Positions 1-10,478 of a DNA stretch of 24,516 bases are shown piece by piece. The notes under the pieces are model-generated. The model did no database searches. It had not been told where the DNA came from and saw only the letters and a program-made list of their open reading frames with translations. The DNA is from Saccoglossus kowalevskii. Its lineage: Eukaryota > Hemichordata > Enteropneusta > Harrimaniidae. The position numbers and the translations under genes are program-made. Within the stretch, counting starts at the first letter, position 1, and each line of letters starts with the position of its first letter. The stretch spans positions 650,040 through 674,555 of the forward strand of contig NW_003122908.1 in assembly GCF_000003605.2 (NCBI RefSeq), written 5' to 3'.

Positions 1-717
1 CATGCAAATTAGCCAATTGGACATAAACATTGCCACGTGTGAGTGTTTTTTATTTTTAACCAGAAAATAAATAGCAATTTTAACGGTGTTCCAATAAGAA
101 TTCATTGGTCAAATTTTCACAGAATGTTCTTTAGATAAAAATCTATATAAAAAACGAAAAAAACTATTTTTGATTGAAATTCACAAATAAAGTGCATCTC
201 TACCTTAAATTGATTTAAATTAACTCTGAAAACACAATTACCTACTTTCTATAATTGGTGAAATCATTTTGAGGAAATGACATAATAAAAATAAAATAGC
301 CATGGCTGGGTCTATTCAATCCTCGATGTGGTTAAAAAAAACGTGATGAAAATTTGCAATGTGAGTGTGCAATGGTTGGATGCAAATGTGATGAATGGGG
401 GAGCGAATATGATAGTTGGGCTGCATGATTGCAGTAAAAGAGTGACAGGTTGGCCAAAAGCTATATTGTAGCTGCTGTTTACATGGCAACATAAATATTA
501 TGTCCTTGAAGTAAACCATGTGACTGTATTTACTGTTTGTGTATTTACCTTGCCATATATACAGTGTAATAATAGACCATTTTCCGTTCACTGCGAGAAT
601 CACGCGTTATGCGTGAAATCGAACGTAAAAACAGGACAAACAAAGGTCATAGCGTCGTAGTCGCGTCAAACATCTCGTGGGATTCGACAAACGCGAAAGT
701 ATTTCGGGGACATTTCC
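1..717. other. 5' flank and promoter-like region of the coiled-coil gene
   Basis: The first ~590 bases are AT-rich and show no exon I can support. From about 590 to 920 CpG dinucleotides become much denser than elsewhere in the window, which is what one expects around a transcription start, and this stretch ends in the first coding exon proposed at 718. No TATA box stands out in the CpG-rich part. A 38-codon reading frame starts at ATG 609 and stops at 723-725, overlapping the proposed start codon in another frame. Confidence 0.4.
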
Positions 718-816
718 ATGCATAATAATGTGCTGTCCACATTTGATGATAGGCAATTTCGATTAAGTAAGGGTATTCGGAAGCAATATTCTTCTGTCGA
801 AGATCGGCCGGTCAAT
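718..816 (+). CDS. Candidate first coding exon of the coiled-coil gene
   Basis: An open frame runs from ATG 718-720 for 33 codons (beginning MHNNVLSTFDDRQF) and ends at a good donor, AAT|GTAAGC, in phase 0. That matches the phase 0 start of the next clear exon at 1589. It lies in the CpG-rich patch expected near a promoter. Upstream exons outside the window cannot be excluded, and no RNA evidence is available. Confidence 0.5.
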
Positions 817-3800
817 GTAAGCTACGAAATAAAGAAATTCTAGTTCAAAATCAAATTGTTCGATTTTTGCTGCAGACGTTCGACGCGCGTCTTTCATGCA
901 TCTCGCGAGATCTCGCAATTGTACGGAAAATCACCTATTCGGTTCTTCCTATGTCAGCAGCAACTACTGGGTTTTCTACTTCTTTGACAGAAGTACACAG
1001 TAACCCCAATATTCACTTATCAATCATTCTGTACTCCACTCACCTTGATATAGTGGCTCTGAATATTTGCTCTGACAGCAAGATTCTCAGCATTCACATA
1101 TCATAGTAGTCTATATGGTATGATTTGGTCCCGTCATCTTTGTACGTATCTCCACTACCCGTATAAGATATTTAGTTCCAGTTCGCATAGCATAGCTTCT
1201 GAGCTGAAAGCACAAACAGTTGCCTGAATGTTTTAATCCTCTTTCTCCCCCAGGGCTACATGCATTTTCTCCCAAGTCAATTAAACTCACTTAAGGTAGC
1301 TCGTTTGCCAGGTCGAGTAATGAAAAAATAGGACTGTTTACTGAGTTGTACTTGGGTATTTCCATTCAACACACCTAATTTTATTTGAGTACAAATTTGA
1401 CCAAATTGATTTGGATTTGATATTAGATTTTATGAAATTGCGTGAAAGTTACTGTCCTAATATCACAGTCTTACATGACTCACAAAATTTGCGTCTCATG
1501 AAACTAAGGTAGTTTACAGCATTATCATTTTCGTAACGAGACATCATGTACTTTCCATTTATACCATTTCGTTGTTTTATTATTCCAGACCAAAGAGAAG
1601 TACCAATCACAAGGACACTATTTCTCGTCTGAGTTGGATGGTATGCGATCAGAAATCAACACATTGACATCTGAATTACATCAACGGGACATAACTATAG
1701 CGTCGCTGAGTAACGAAGTATCTGCCATTGAAAGAAGACTAAGAGAAAGTCGAGAGCAAGAAGATCGTATTAACAATGAGTTACAGGTATAATAAAACAA
1801 AATATTTCATATTTTTATGTTGTTAGAAACAATAATTTGGATGTCTTTTTATCTACTGGTCATTGTGTCTTGTGCAACTCAGATGTCATTGTATTTGCTC
1901 TATTAGTATATGCTTGCGTAAATGTCAAAGCATACAATAAATGCAATTTTTGGTTTATGTGTGCTTGACATTTATTATTTTATCAACATTTCGCACCAAT
2001 CAATCATACATACACACTTGTGTATGGTACAATTACTGGTAGTACTTTATACAGTATTTATACAAGTTCAAACTAACTGTGTCGATACAAAAGAGGGATG
2101 TGTAATTTTAAGATCAAATAGTTATTCAATTTTGTATAATTTCTGCAGGTATCCAGTGCTCAGCTGGACGCCCTACGATTGGAAAACAGACACTTAAGAG
2201 ACAGTACAATGAATGAAAAGTTAGCCAATACAAAAGACTTGCAGGAGGTTGAAACACAGATATCAGAGCTACAAGAGTTGCAGATTCAGTACACAAAAAC
2301 CATTGGCAAGTTGGAGGTAAGGTGGTGTGTTTGGGCATGATTTTCACTAGTTTTGAACTGTTTTATATTTCAATGACACATGACTGAAATGCTTATACAT
2401 ATGTAGTAAATGAAATGTTGAAGAGCAGAAATGCAATCCAGTGAGGAGGAGGGGGTGCCCTCACTAATGTGTTTGTTTTACTACGGTAGTGAGAGAGCAG
2501 CAATAAACCTGGTTTTATGCTTATTATTTCCTCTGCCAGATTTCATGATGATACTTTGAACTAGACACTTATTGATTTATTTTGTTCATTGTCAAATGAG
2601 AGATAGTCAAAACACCTTCCAATTTGGAAAAACTTTGAACATAAAATTCAGTGGGTTATACACATCCTGTTAAATATATTTATACTGCAACTGATGTGGA
2701 TACCGGTAATGTATCGTTTTATAATAAACGTTATTGTGTTTTGTTAATATAGGAGGAAGTCAGTAGACAACGTCAAGAGAACTCCAACCTGACGCAAGAA
2801 CTGTCCAATTTAAAACACCAATACAATGCAGCTTTACAACAAACCCATACATCTATCAATGACATCAAAGAGAAGGACAACAAGTAAGTCTTTTATTAAA
2901 ATAAAATAAAATATATCTTGCCTGTGTATCTTTTGACATGTAGAACATTTGATGAGCAAATTCAAGGCAGCCATGTCTGTGAGTTTCCATTCTTTCCAAG
3001 CCCATTTGAAGGTTATTTCATTTACCTGTATTTAGTCTACTCTTCTGTGGTTTTACGACCAATATTTTAATTATTGACACATGCTGTATACCCATTCCAA
3101 AACCATCCATTATGTTACTGGGCTACCTGTTGTGGTACTCTGGATTACATGCTCAATAGTAAACAGTAGTAAGAATAATATCAGTTACTTAACATTGAGG
3201 TAATGTCAGTAAATGATTAATTTTTCAGGAAACTAAGGGTATTGGAAGAGGAATTTGAGAAGAGACTAGTTGGGGAGCAAGAAAAGTTTGAATGCACCAT
3301 AAGCAAGTACAAAGCGGAAATGAAATGTTTGCAAACTGAGAATTCAAACTTACAGGAACATCTGAGACAACAAGTCCAAAATTTAAGACGTAAGTTGTCC
3401 TGGTCACTCTTGCTGTCTGATTCAATATTAGGATTTATGTCAATAGCAATGTGCAACTTTTTCACGACAATATTTCAAGATATGATGAACCCAATGTAAA
3501 AATATAAAAAGATAATTTGTTTAATCATCATTTTTTTTGTAATGGTTGTAGGATTGGAAGGAGAGAATGGAGTTATGACTGAATTTATCAGCAACGTAGA
3601 CCAAATAGCTAAAACGCCACCACACAGATCACCGTATGCTCTATCACCAATCAAGTATGCAGACACTAGTATCAATACAACACAAGAACCATTGGAGTTA
3701 CCGAGCATGCTGCCAACACCTGAAAAATATGAATATGAGGTAAGACTATGTAGATAACTTCTAGATTGTGTATGTGTGAAATACTACACAGGTGTACATC

Positions 3801-4220
3801 ATAGGCTTGGTTATTTCTGAGTTGTAGATGCCAAACCACGAATTGTGTATTGTGGCTTTGTTGGTTACATCATTTGTATGTCTCAAGTTCGAATTCTACC
3901 TAAAAAGAGGCCATGGTTTGTGTGAGTAGGTGGTACTAAATGCTGCTTATTGAGGTATTCCAATTACAGTAGCTAACAAGCTTTTATATAACTATATATG
4001 GCTGTTTTCATAGAAATATAACAAATGAATAAAGCAATAGGCACAATAATTATACATCTTTTTCTTACAGAGACCAAGTTCAAGGGCTTCTGTCACCACT
4101 CATTTTGTTGCAGATGAACGTAGACGAGGCATGGAATTAGAACAGCTGTTAGACCATCACATTGCTGATTTGCATAGAAATACAGAGAACACGTTAAAGA
4201 AATTTTCCGGTGCTAGGTAG
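718..4220 (+). CDS. Coiled-coil protein of unknown family (7 exons, about 364 aa)
   Basis: Exons: 718-816, 1589-1786, 2149-2316, 2753-2883, 3229-3389, 3552-3739, 4071-4220 (stop TAG 4218-4220). Every intron has GT/AG borders and the phases join without a break, giving 364 residues. Residues ~34-252 are rich in Glu, Gln, Leu, Lys and Arg with heptad-like spacing, so a long parallel coiled coil is likely. Residues ~253-330 form a Pro/Ser/Thr-rich linker with several Ser/Thr-Pro sites, including a full S-P-x-K site (SPIK). The last ~35 residues (from FVADERRR) again look helical. I do not recognise the family. A structural or centrosome/cilium scaffold role is only a guess from composition. There is no signal peptide, membrane segment or enzyme motif. 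The internal and last exons are much better supported than the first. Confidence 0.75.
3853..3896 (+). repeat. tRNA-derived SINE head (A box and B box) in the last intron of the coiled-coil gene
   Basis: TGGCTTTGTTGG at 3853-3864 matches the RNA polymerase III A box (TGGCNNAGTNGG) at all fixed positions but one. AGTTCGAATTC at 3886-3896 matches the B box (GGTTCGANTCC) closely. The boxes are 33 bases apart, a little closer than in a normal tRNA, and the flanks do not fold as an acceptor stem, so this is not a functional tRNA gene. A short A-rich stretch and AGAGGCC follow, similar to the sequence after another B box at 12122. It looks like an old SINE head. Confidence 0.45.
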
Positions 4221-4480
4221 CATTGAGGAACCATCAAACTAACTAATAACAGTTTTCAAACAGAAGTACAAAATGCATGCTGAACCAAAATGTAGATTGA
4301 TTGTGAATATTGTACAAAATGATTTTTTTTTTATGAACAATGTATATTAATAGATATTTGATATGATTTATTATGTGATATTGTTGTCAGCTTTTAGTGA
4401 TTATTTTATAACAATGAACTCAAAATAATTTATATTTACCAAATGTCATTTTTTTAATAAATAAAGAAATGAAACGTTTT
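4221..4480 (+). other. 3' UTR of the coiled-coil gene
   Basis: AT-rich sequence follows the TAG stop and leads to overlapping AATAAA signals about 235 bases downstream. No other reading frame of note lies here. Confidence 0.6.
4456..4465 (+). terminator. Overlapping polyadenylation signals
   Basis: Two AATAAA hexamers overlap (4456-4461 and 4460-4465), a strong canonical signal. They lie 236 bases after the coiled-coil gene's stop, so cleavage would be expected at about 4475-4495. Confidence 0.7.
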
Positions 4481-5122
4481 TGTGATAAATTTCTTTGTTT
4501 CATGAAGTTCATTTGTTTATACATAGCCTAGTTTCTTGGCAAAAACATTGTTAGCGATGCAACAAAAATACCAAATTTTCAGAAACGGTAACTGTTGCCA
4601 TGCATATGGCAATATATCTCTGCTTTGACCCCTAAATGGCTATAATTATTCAAAGAAGAATGATGAGTTTGAAATCTTATATTAATTACATAATAGTAAT
4701 AATAATAGTAGTTCCAACAACACTGCAGGCCACAAGGCGTTACAACTGTATTTGCATTACTTTAGTACATAGAACAAGATTTGGATCATAAAAAAAAAAA
4801 CTTGTATTAGTTGATGTCTAAGTTAACCAGAGTGGGCTCTCGCAAAAACAGTCATATACATCCTCTCGTAGGCATCCTCCCCTATAGAATAGTGTTGAAT
4901 GGACTACATTAAATGACTAAGTACATGTCACATGTCACGATGATTTAAGTGCACTTCTAATCCAACATGGCAATAGTGGATTCGTGAAGGATATACTAGT
5001 ATATGCGTAGCCACGTGGATATCCTTTAAATAGATAAACATATTTAGGCATATAGTTGCAGTACAAAGTTCACTGCTAAGTTCAACATTTTGCAACTGAA
5101 AGCAGGTTTTTATTGAGAGGAA
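4481..5122. other. Intergenic region with the relic promoter of the SDR pseudogene
   Basis: No coding sequence is seen. A CCACGTGG palindrome with an E-box core lies at 5011-5018 and TTTAAATA at 5025-5032. The sequence GCAGTACAAAGTTCA at 5058-5072 is identical to 10419-10433 upstream of the intact SDR gene. The duplication therefore included the core promoter and 5' UTR. The TATA box of the intact copy (TATAAA) corresponds to the poorer TTTAAATA here. Confidence 0.45.
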
Positions 5123-5421
5123 ATGGCCCGGGATAGCAAGGTTATTTTCATTGCGCTTGGGCTACTGTTTGTAACAGTACCAACGTTTCTGCATTTCTCA
5201 ACAACTCTTGGAGATAGTGTTCAAGCAAAATGTCTCGTCGTTATTTTCGCTGTGATTTTCACATACGTGTGTATTTTCTTGCTGCCAAGGTGGAGATTAG
5301 CAGGTGTTAAAGAAGGCGGTTCTGGTCACGGGTCGTGATGCAGGTTTTGGAGAAATTAGAGTTTATGTTCTCAATGGTGTTTGCTGACTGTCTGTATCCG
5401 GGTAGGTTAGCAGTATTCACA

Positions 5422-5980
5422 TTAAGGTAGAAGCCTAGTCATAATTTTTGACAAAATTGGTCATAAATCGCATGACAATGTTCATTAGTTTATTATGTAC
5501 AATCATGAAGCTAATGTTCCATGGTATAATGAAATAGCATTATTTTGTGTGTTACAGTTATGCTTTTTGAGAAACGTGTTCCAATATTTCTTAAAAATTG
5601 CTATTTTTAGAACAGTTCCATAGAACATAATGTTAAAGAAAAAATGGATTTTTTGACACTGTTTAAAACCCAGATTTTTTTAATAATTCAGAACAACAAA
5701 AGGTACTCCATCATTAACAATATATGATTTTTTCAGCCTATGTCACCAGGCTAGATTTTGAGATATTGCATAATATCTCTGCCATAGGAACCTGTGGTAA
5801 AAGTGTTGTGTCAAAATGGCGACTTTCCACTAAAATACTACAACCATTAATTTCTCGAAAAAAAGGCTGGTGACCCCCAACTTTTTTTAGGTCAATATCC
5901 TTATATTGCCTTGGAGTACAATTTATTGCAAAATGAATAAATTCTGGGTTTTTTAATTTATGAGTAGGCTTCTACCTTAA
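5422..5980. mobile_element. Non-autonomous piggyBac-like MITE, 551 bp
   Basis: The element 5426-5976 has terminal inverted repeats of 19 bases, GGTAGAAGCCTAGTCATAA at the left and its reverse complement with one mismatch at the right. It is flanked on both sides by TTAA (5422-5425 and 5977-5980), the target site duplicated by piggyBac-type transposases. It encodes nothing and lies in intron 1 of the SDR pseudogene; the corresponding intron of the intact gene is only 336 bases and lacks it. The superfamily is inferred from the TTAA duplication alone. Confidence 0.75.
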
Positions 5981-6617
5981 GAGGAACAGGTTCGAGAATG
6001 GTACCATTGGATTAATGAATTTCTTGGTAAATCATTAGGTTTCCCATATACTAAATGAAATTAGTTGATGAAGATTTCCATCTCTGTTTATTCTCTATCA
6101 TTTTTTACAATTTTTGTAAGGTAGTAATGTAAAATATTGAATATTCACATTGCGATGACATGTAAATGATAGTAAGTACTGACGCCAGTATGATCGCAAA
6201 ACCATTTTTTTTTATTTCTGTACAAAATACTATGTCCCGTGATATATATACATGTATATCTAATTGAGCAACAAAGCACCCCATCACGAGTATGTGTCTT
6301 CGGAGCAGCATTGAAAGAAGATTGCTTTGTCGTACCAGAGGAAATATGGATATACCAGTAAACTACAATGTTCCAACCATCACATGGTGTACATGAAACT
6401 CACTTCTGCACGCTATAACTAAATTTTTACACTCATTTTCAACAATAACAATTTCCTTCAATAATCTTGAAATGAATGATCAAGACATATTACCTAGGTC
6501 CAACAATATGTGAATGTGGTGAAATGCACTTGGGTCTGTACGAAAAGCAACAGGGGTAAAACGTAAAATTATCTGTGATTTGAATATCTCTATAAGTTGC
6601 TACATAAGCATACTAGG

Positions 6618-6940
6618 TCCTTTAATAAAGCGCGGTGGTCGTCGCGCTGCGCAAGTGCTACATTTGTGTTGATAAACATAGATTTTCCCACAACCCAATA
6701 CACTCTTAAAATGGAAATCACGTGGAAAAATGGAAAGTATGAGGTTCAACATGGGCGCGACTTTCTCTGAATACCACTGGTAACTCCTTCTATACCTTCC
6801 AACCACCTAAAATTAAAGCTTGGAAACGTCTCAGTCTCAGTTAGTACTCGTCGATCTGCGCAACAGTCAGAGTCGCCATCTATGTTTATATGTTTATATG
6901 AGACCCATATATCTTGCGCATGCGTGGCCCGACGACGACT
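6618..6940. repeat. Imperfect inverted-repeat, GC-rich insertion in pseudogene intron 1
   Basis: The left part has GTCGTCG, then TGCGCAAG, then TAAACATAGAT. The right part has the same blocks in reverse complement and the same order (about 6880-6937). Base composition is richer in CpG than the intron around it. Just after the right edge, GACTATCTCTAAAAG at 6937-6951 is identical to 10977-10991 in intron 1 of the intact SDR gene, so ancestral intron resumes there. Exact ends and target duplication are not clear. Confidence 0.35.
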
Positions 6941-9083
6941 ATCTCTAAAAGTTACTATGCCATGCCAATGTTTGTCCAAGGGATAACCTTCCGATTATTG
7001 AAAACGTCGTCACACGAATAACCTGTGTATTGCACGGGACGTTTGACTTAGATGATCGCGTCTCGGCCTTTCTTTGTCTGCTTTCACGTCAACCAATGTT
7101 TAAATCCTTAATACGCAACAATTATCAGAAATACGAAATCCTATTGGTGCTTTGTATGATATCCAAGTACAGTACTAGTATTATACAACAAAAGGCAACA
7201 AATGATCCCGTAACATACTTGTCTTTCTTAATTAATTAATATACAAAATAATGAAGCTACTTCATATGCATAGATTTGTACAAGGTATCCAGCCACATTT
7301 CTTGACCGAAATGCAACTATTTATTTGTAGATGGGGAAGGTGCCAAGAAGCTTCAAGCAGAATGTTCACATAGGGTAGTCATCGTAGCATCTGACGAATC
7401 AGTTGCCATGGCAAAGCAGAAAGTAGAAGAAACGTTAAGAAATAGGACACATGGTAAAATTCGTGCTGTATATTTTTGTCGGATAGCCAATTAAGCAAAA
7501 CGACGTAGAGCTTATATGTGAAATATAAAATAAGAATAGAATTACGCAACATATAACAATTAGGAGTGCATGATGCGACAAATCGTAAAAATATGTGCTT
7601 ATTATTATAACAGGTCTGTGGGCAGTTGTCTACAATGCCAGTATATTTGTATGCGGCGATATCGAGTTTTCGCCAATTGAAATATTCAAACGATTAGTAG
7701 AAGTGAATTTATATGACACGGTGCGTGTTGCCAAGGCGTGTTTACGGCATATAAGAAGGAACAAAGGTACGGTACAGCGGCGACAGGATGGAAACCACAG
7801 GCCCGTGCTTTATAAATTGTCTAAAATACACAGTGCATTGTAACTGCTAGTATGGTATTTGTTATATTATCAAAGCGTGCAATCTTATGTACAAATTACT
7901 CCAGGGAAAAATTGCATATTTAGGCGAGAGATACATACCTTGTCAATGTAAGCACGGTTGGGCATTATACCTACACCATTGCACCTTCCCGAGGGACGGT
8001 GACCATTGACTTGAAGGCTAAATCACTGACTGATCTTGATTCGGCTGATTATAGTGACCAGATCTGTCACACGTGCATGGCAGGAAAGCGCATTGGCACA
8101 GTACCTATTAGAAAAGTAGTTCCAATACCACCTGGGACTAATCGGGGATCGTAAATTGTTTGTGTGCGCATTTTCGGGAGAACAATATTATGTAATACGC
8201 ACTAAACATCATAGACAGACATTATAATTATTATTCAAATACAACTGATTGACACACCCGTTTTAATGCTGTTTCTTACTGACATTTGTCAATATTCCAT
8301 GAGAAAATGAACTGAATGGCACACACACACATATTAGTCTCAAGTTAACTACAAATTGAATTCTCGTGATTGTGTTTGTATGAACATATTTATACAGGTC
8401 ATGTCGTTAATGTAAGCAGTATATCGGGAATATGGACCATCCCAGCAAGTGTCGGGTATTGCATGACAAAGTATGCAGTATAATCATTCACATACGCCTT
8501 ACGATTCGAAATGAACTTGAAACAATGGGGCTTAAAAGTAAGCCAAATATCATAGATTTTTCGCTAAAAGATTGCGTCCTTTCTTGTAAATTCCTACAAC
8601 CCCATTCATGTATTACATTATTGCCTTTAGGTATGTGATATTGAACCCGGTCAATATTCCAGGGCTACGCAAGTCGGAATGAATAGATGGAGCGAATTCA
8701 AAGAGATTGCGTACAAACTTCAACAGTTTGGAACAACACCGATGATAGCGTCCCGGGATAGCGTAAAGAAAGATTACGGGAAAGACCTCATCGACAGCCA
8801 CGTAGACAATTAGAAAGTGAATTGGATAGTTGATCCCAGTCCCGTTGTCATGGCGATGTTGCACGCAGTATGGAATATTAATCCTAAAGACCATTATCTA
8901 GTTGGGGGCCTTTTTAAAACGTGGTTACCAGCGTACATGTTTCGATTCTTGCCGTCGTGCTTAACTGACCACATATTTGCAAGGCAGTATTCGAAGTACG
9001 CAAAACCTGCGACACTGAAGAAAATAAAACAAAATAACAAGTTTTTTTATTTTGATATCGGATCAACCATTAACGCTGTATAA

Positions 9084-10385
9084 CGCAGGCATCATACGTG
9101 TGCTTTGGATAATACCTCTACCAATGCCGCTCATTTCTGTATCATACAAACCAATCAAAAACAATCCTAATATGCGCTGCAGTTATTACCCCATACATAT
9201 TCATGCAAAGCCCATCCATCTCATTGTAGGTATGTGGCCGATGTTGACAATTCTCCATCATTATTTTAAGTATGATTTAAATTTTCAATAGTCGTTTCTT
9301 TAACTTGACTTTATTAAGAACACATAACATTCCCCACGAGGTTCTCTGTTTGCTCTTTCGTGTCTGTATTATAACCGGACTTTAAATTTCCGGTGACCGA
9401 TATTTCACAGATGGGATTTTCAAACATCCAGATATATATCCCGATAATTAGTCTGAGATGATTATTTAGTGACCCAATGACTGCACGGTAGTCGGTAACG
9501 TAGTGTGTTCAAAGACCCACATCCAACATGAACTTATAACTCCGTAACTTAGTTAATACCTGCTAATTTATTTTATTACTGGAAATAATGCATCTGTCCA
9601 AATTTTAATAATTATTTGGTTACGTTGAACACATCTACTCATGTTAATATTTTACCTTATATATAGTGACAGAGATTCAACCCTGCATAGAAAAGGAAAC
9701 AAAAATCAACTGGCAATACCATTGGCTACGTGCCAGGTTCACACCCACAGAAAGTCACCAGCAGTTTTCGAAAATAGTGTTACACTTCCCGGAGGGTGGC
9801 CCTTGGTTGATATAGGTAGGACAAATGAGTGCTCTGCAAAATCAAAACCCCTTTCCACTGATTTTTAAATACAAATTTACCCCCCTGTTTTTGATAAAAT
9901 GAGGACTTTTGGAGAACCACCGAGAAGATTCCCTTTCTTCTGCGCGAACGTTTCTTGACTTGTTTCGTTCAGGTGGAAGTTTGCCACTGCCAACACACTT
10001 TCTCGTTGTTTTGTCCCCTGCTTGACTTATCAGTAGCTGTCAGTCTTTTAAAAAACTATATATTTTTTTGAGTTTTCGAATTTCGAAAAGTATTCCCTTT
10101 CAAGTTTCTCTGCGAAATTAACAACGCAACGACCAGCCAACTGTCCACCCGGGATATTACAACAATAAGAAGGTAACTTTCAAAAACTCTTGATTCCCGC
10201 TATAATATAATCAGACTGTTACTATTCCGTCTTACAAAATTCATTTATAAATATACATGACTTGCAGAACTTTACTTCAATGCTGTTTACAGTTCAACCA
10301 ACTTCAGACAAAACATGATACGTAATACATGCAATGATCCATGAATTTTGTATATACGATATTCAAACATTGGTAGTACAGGTAG
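9084..10385. other. Intergenic spacer between the two SDR copies
   Basis: AT-rich DNA with no exon I can support. Short open frames at 9052-9291 and 9641-9868 lack family resemblance and splice support. A stretch rich in pyrimidine runs lies at about 9900-10060. The spacer ends in the promoter of the intact SDR gene. Confidence 0.4.
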
Positions 10386-10433
10386 ACGTGTATTATAAAG
10401 CAAATACAACAGCTGCCCGCAGTACAAAGTTCA
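10386..10433 (+). promoter_or_regulatory. Core promoter of the intact SDR gene
   Basis: ACGTG at 10386-10390 is followed by TATAAA at 10394-10399 and, 25 bases from the start of the TATA box, by GCAGTACAAAGTTCA at 10419-10433. The last stretch is identical in the pseudogene copy and lies where a TATA-directed start would fall. ATG is at 10479, giving a 5' UTR of about 50-60 bases. Conservation between copies and spacing are the evidence; the start site itself is inferred. Confidence 0.5.
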
Positions 10434-10478
10434 TTGTAGGTTAAAGTTTATTCAGCAGCTTTGTGATCACAATAACAA

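Larger units (their letters stand above)
5123..9083 (+). pseudogene. Decayed tandem copy of the HSD17B2/BDH1-like SDR gene
   Basis: Five blocks match the exons of the intact downstream gene: 5123-5401, 7331-7453, 7614-7766, 8398-8537 and 8631 to ~9020, all with recognisable GT/AG borders, so this is a duplicated and not a processed copy. Damage: a ~20-base loss and frameshift before the glycine motif, giving a stop TGA at 5336-5338; a further ~14-base deletion after that motif; an in-frame 12-base deletion in the second block that removes the conserved Leu-Asp-Ile; NNAG changed to YNAS at 7631-7642; stop TAA at 8481-8483 where the intact gene has Glu; stop TAG at 8811-8813; and a one-base insertion that loses the normal stop, so the last frame runs to 9083. 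The catalytic Tyr-x-x-x-Lys (8457-8471) survives. It cannot encode a full SDR. Intron 1 has grown to 1.9 kb by insertions. Confidence 0.88.

Noticed and set aside
1286-1510. Possible further copy of the TTAA MITE (TTAAGGTAG at 1291)
   Set aside because: Only nine bases match the element end, and no matching inverted end with TTAA is found downstream.
3217-3465. Minus-strand open frames opposite the coiled-coil exon
   Set aside because: They mirror exon 3229-3389, whose phase and splice sites fit the plus-strand gene; the reverse frames have no motif.
3853-3896. Functional tRNA gene
   Set aside because: A and B boxes are present, but spacing is short and no acceptor, anticodon or variable arm pairing can be drawn.
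9641-9868. 75-codon plus-strand frame between the SDR copies
   Set aside because: No similarity to the SDR exons, no promoter and no splice signals that join it to a gene.
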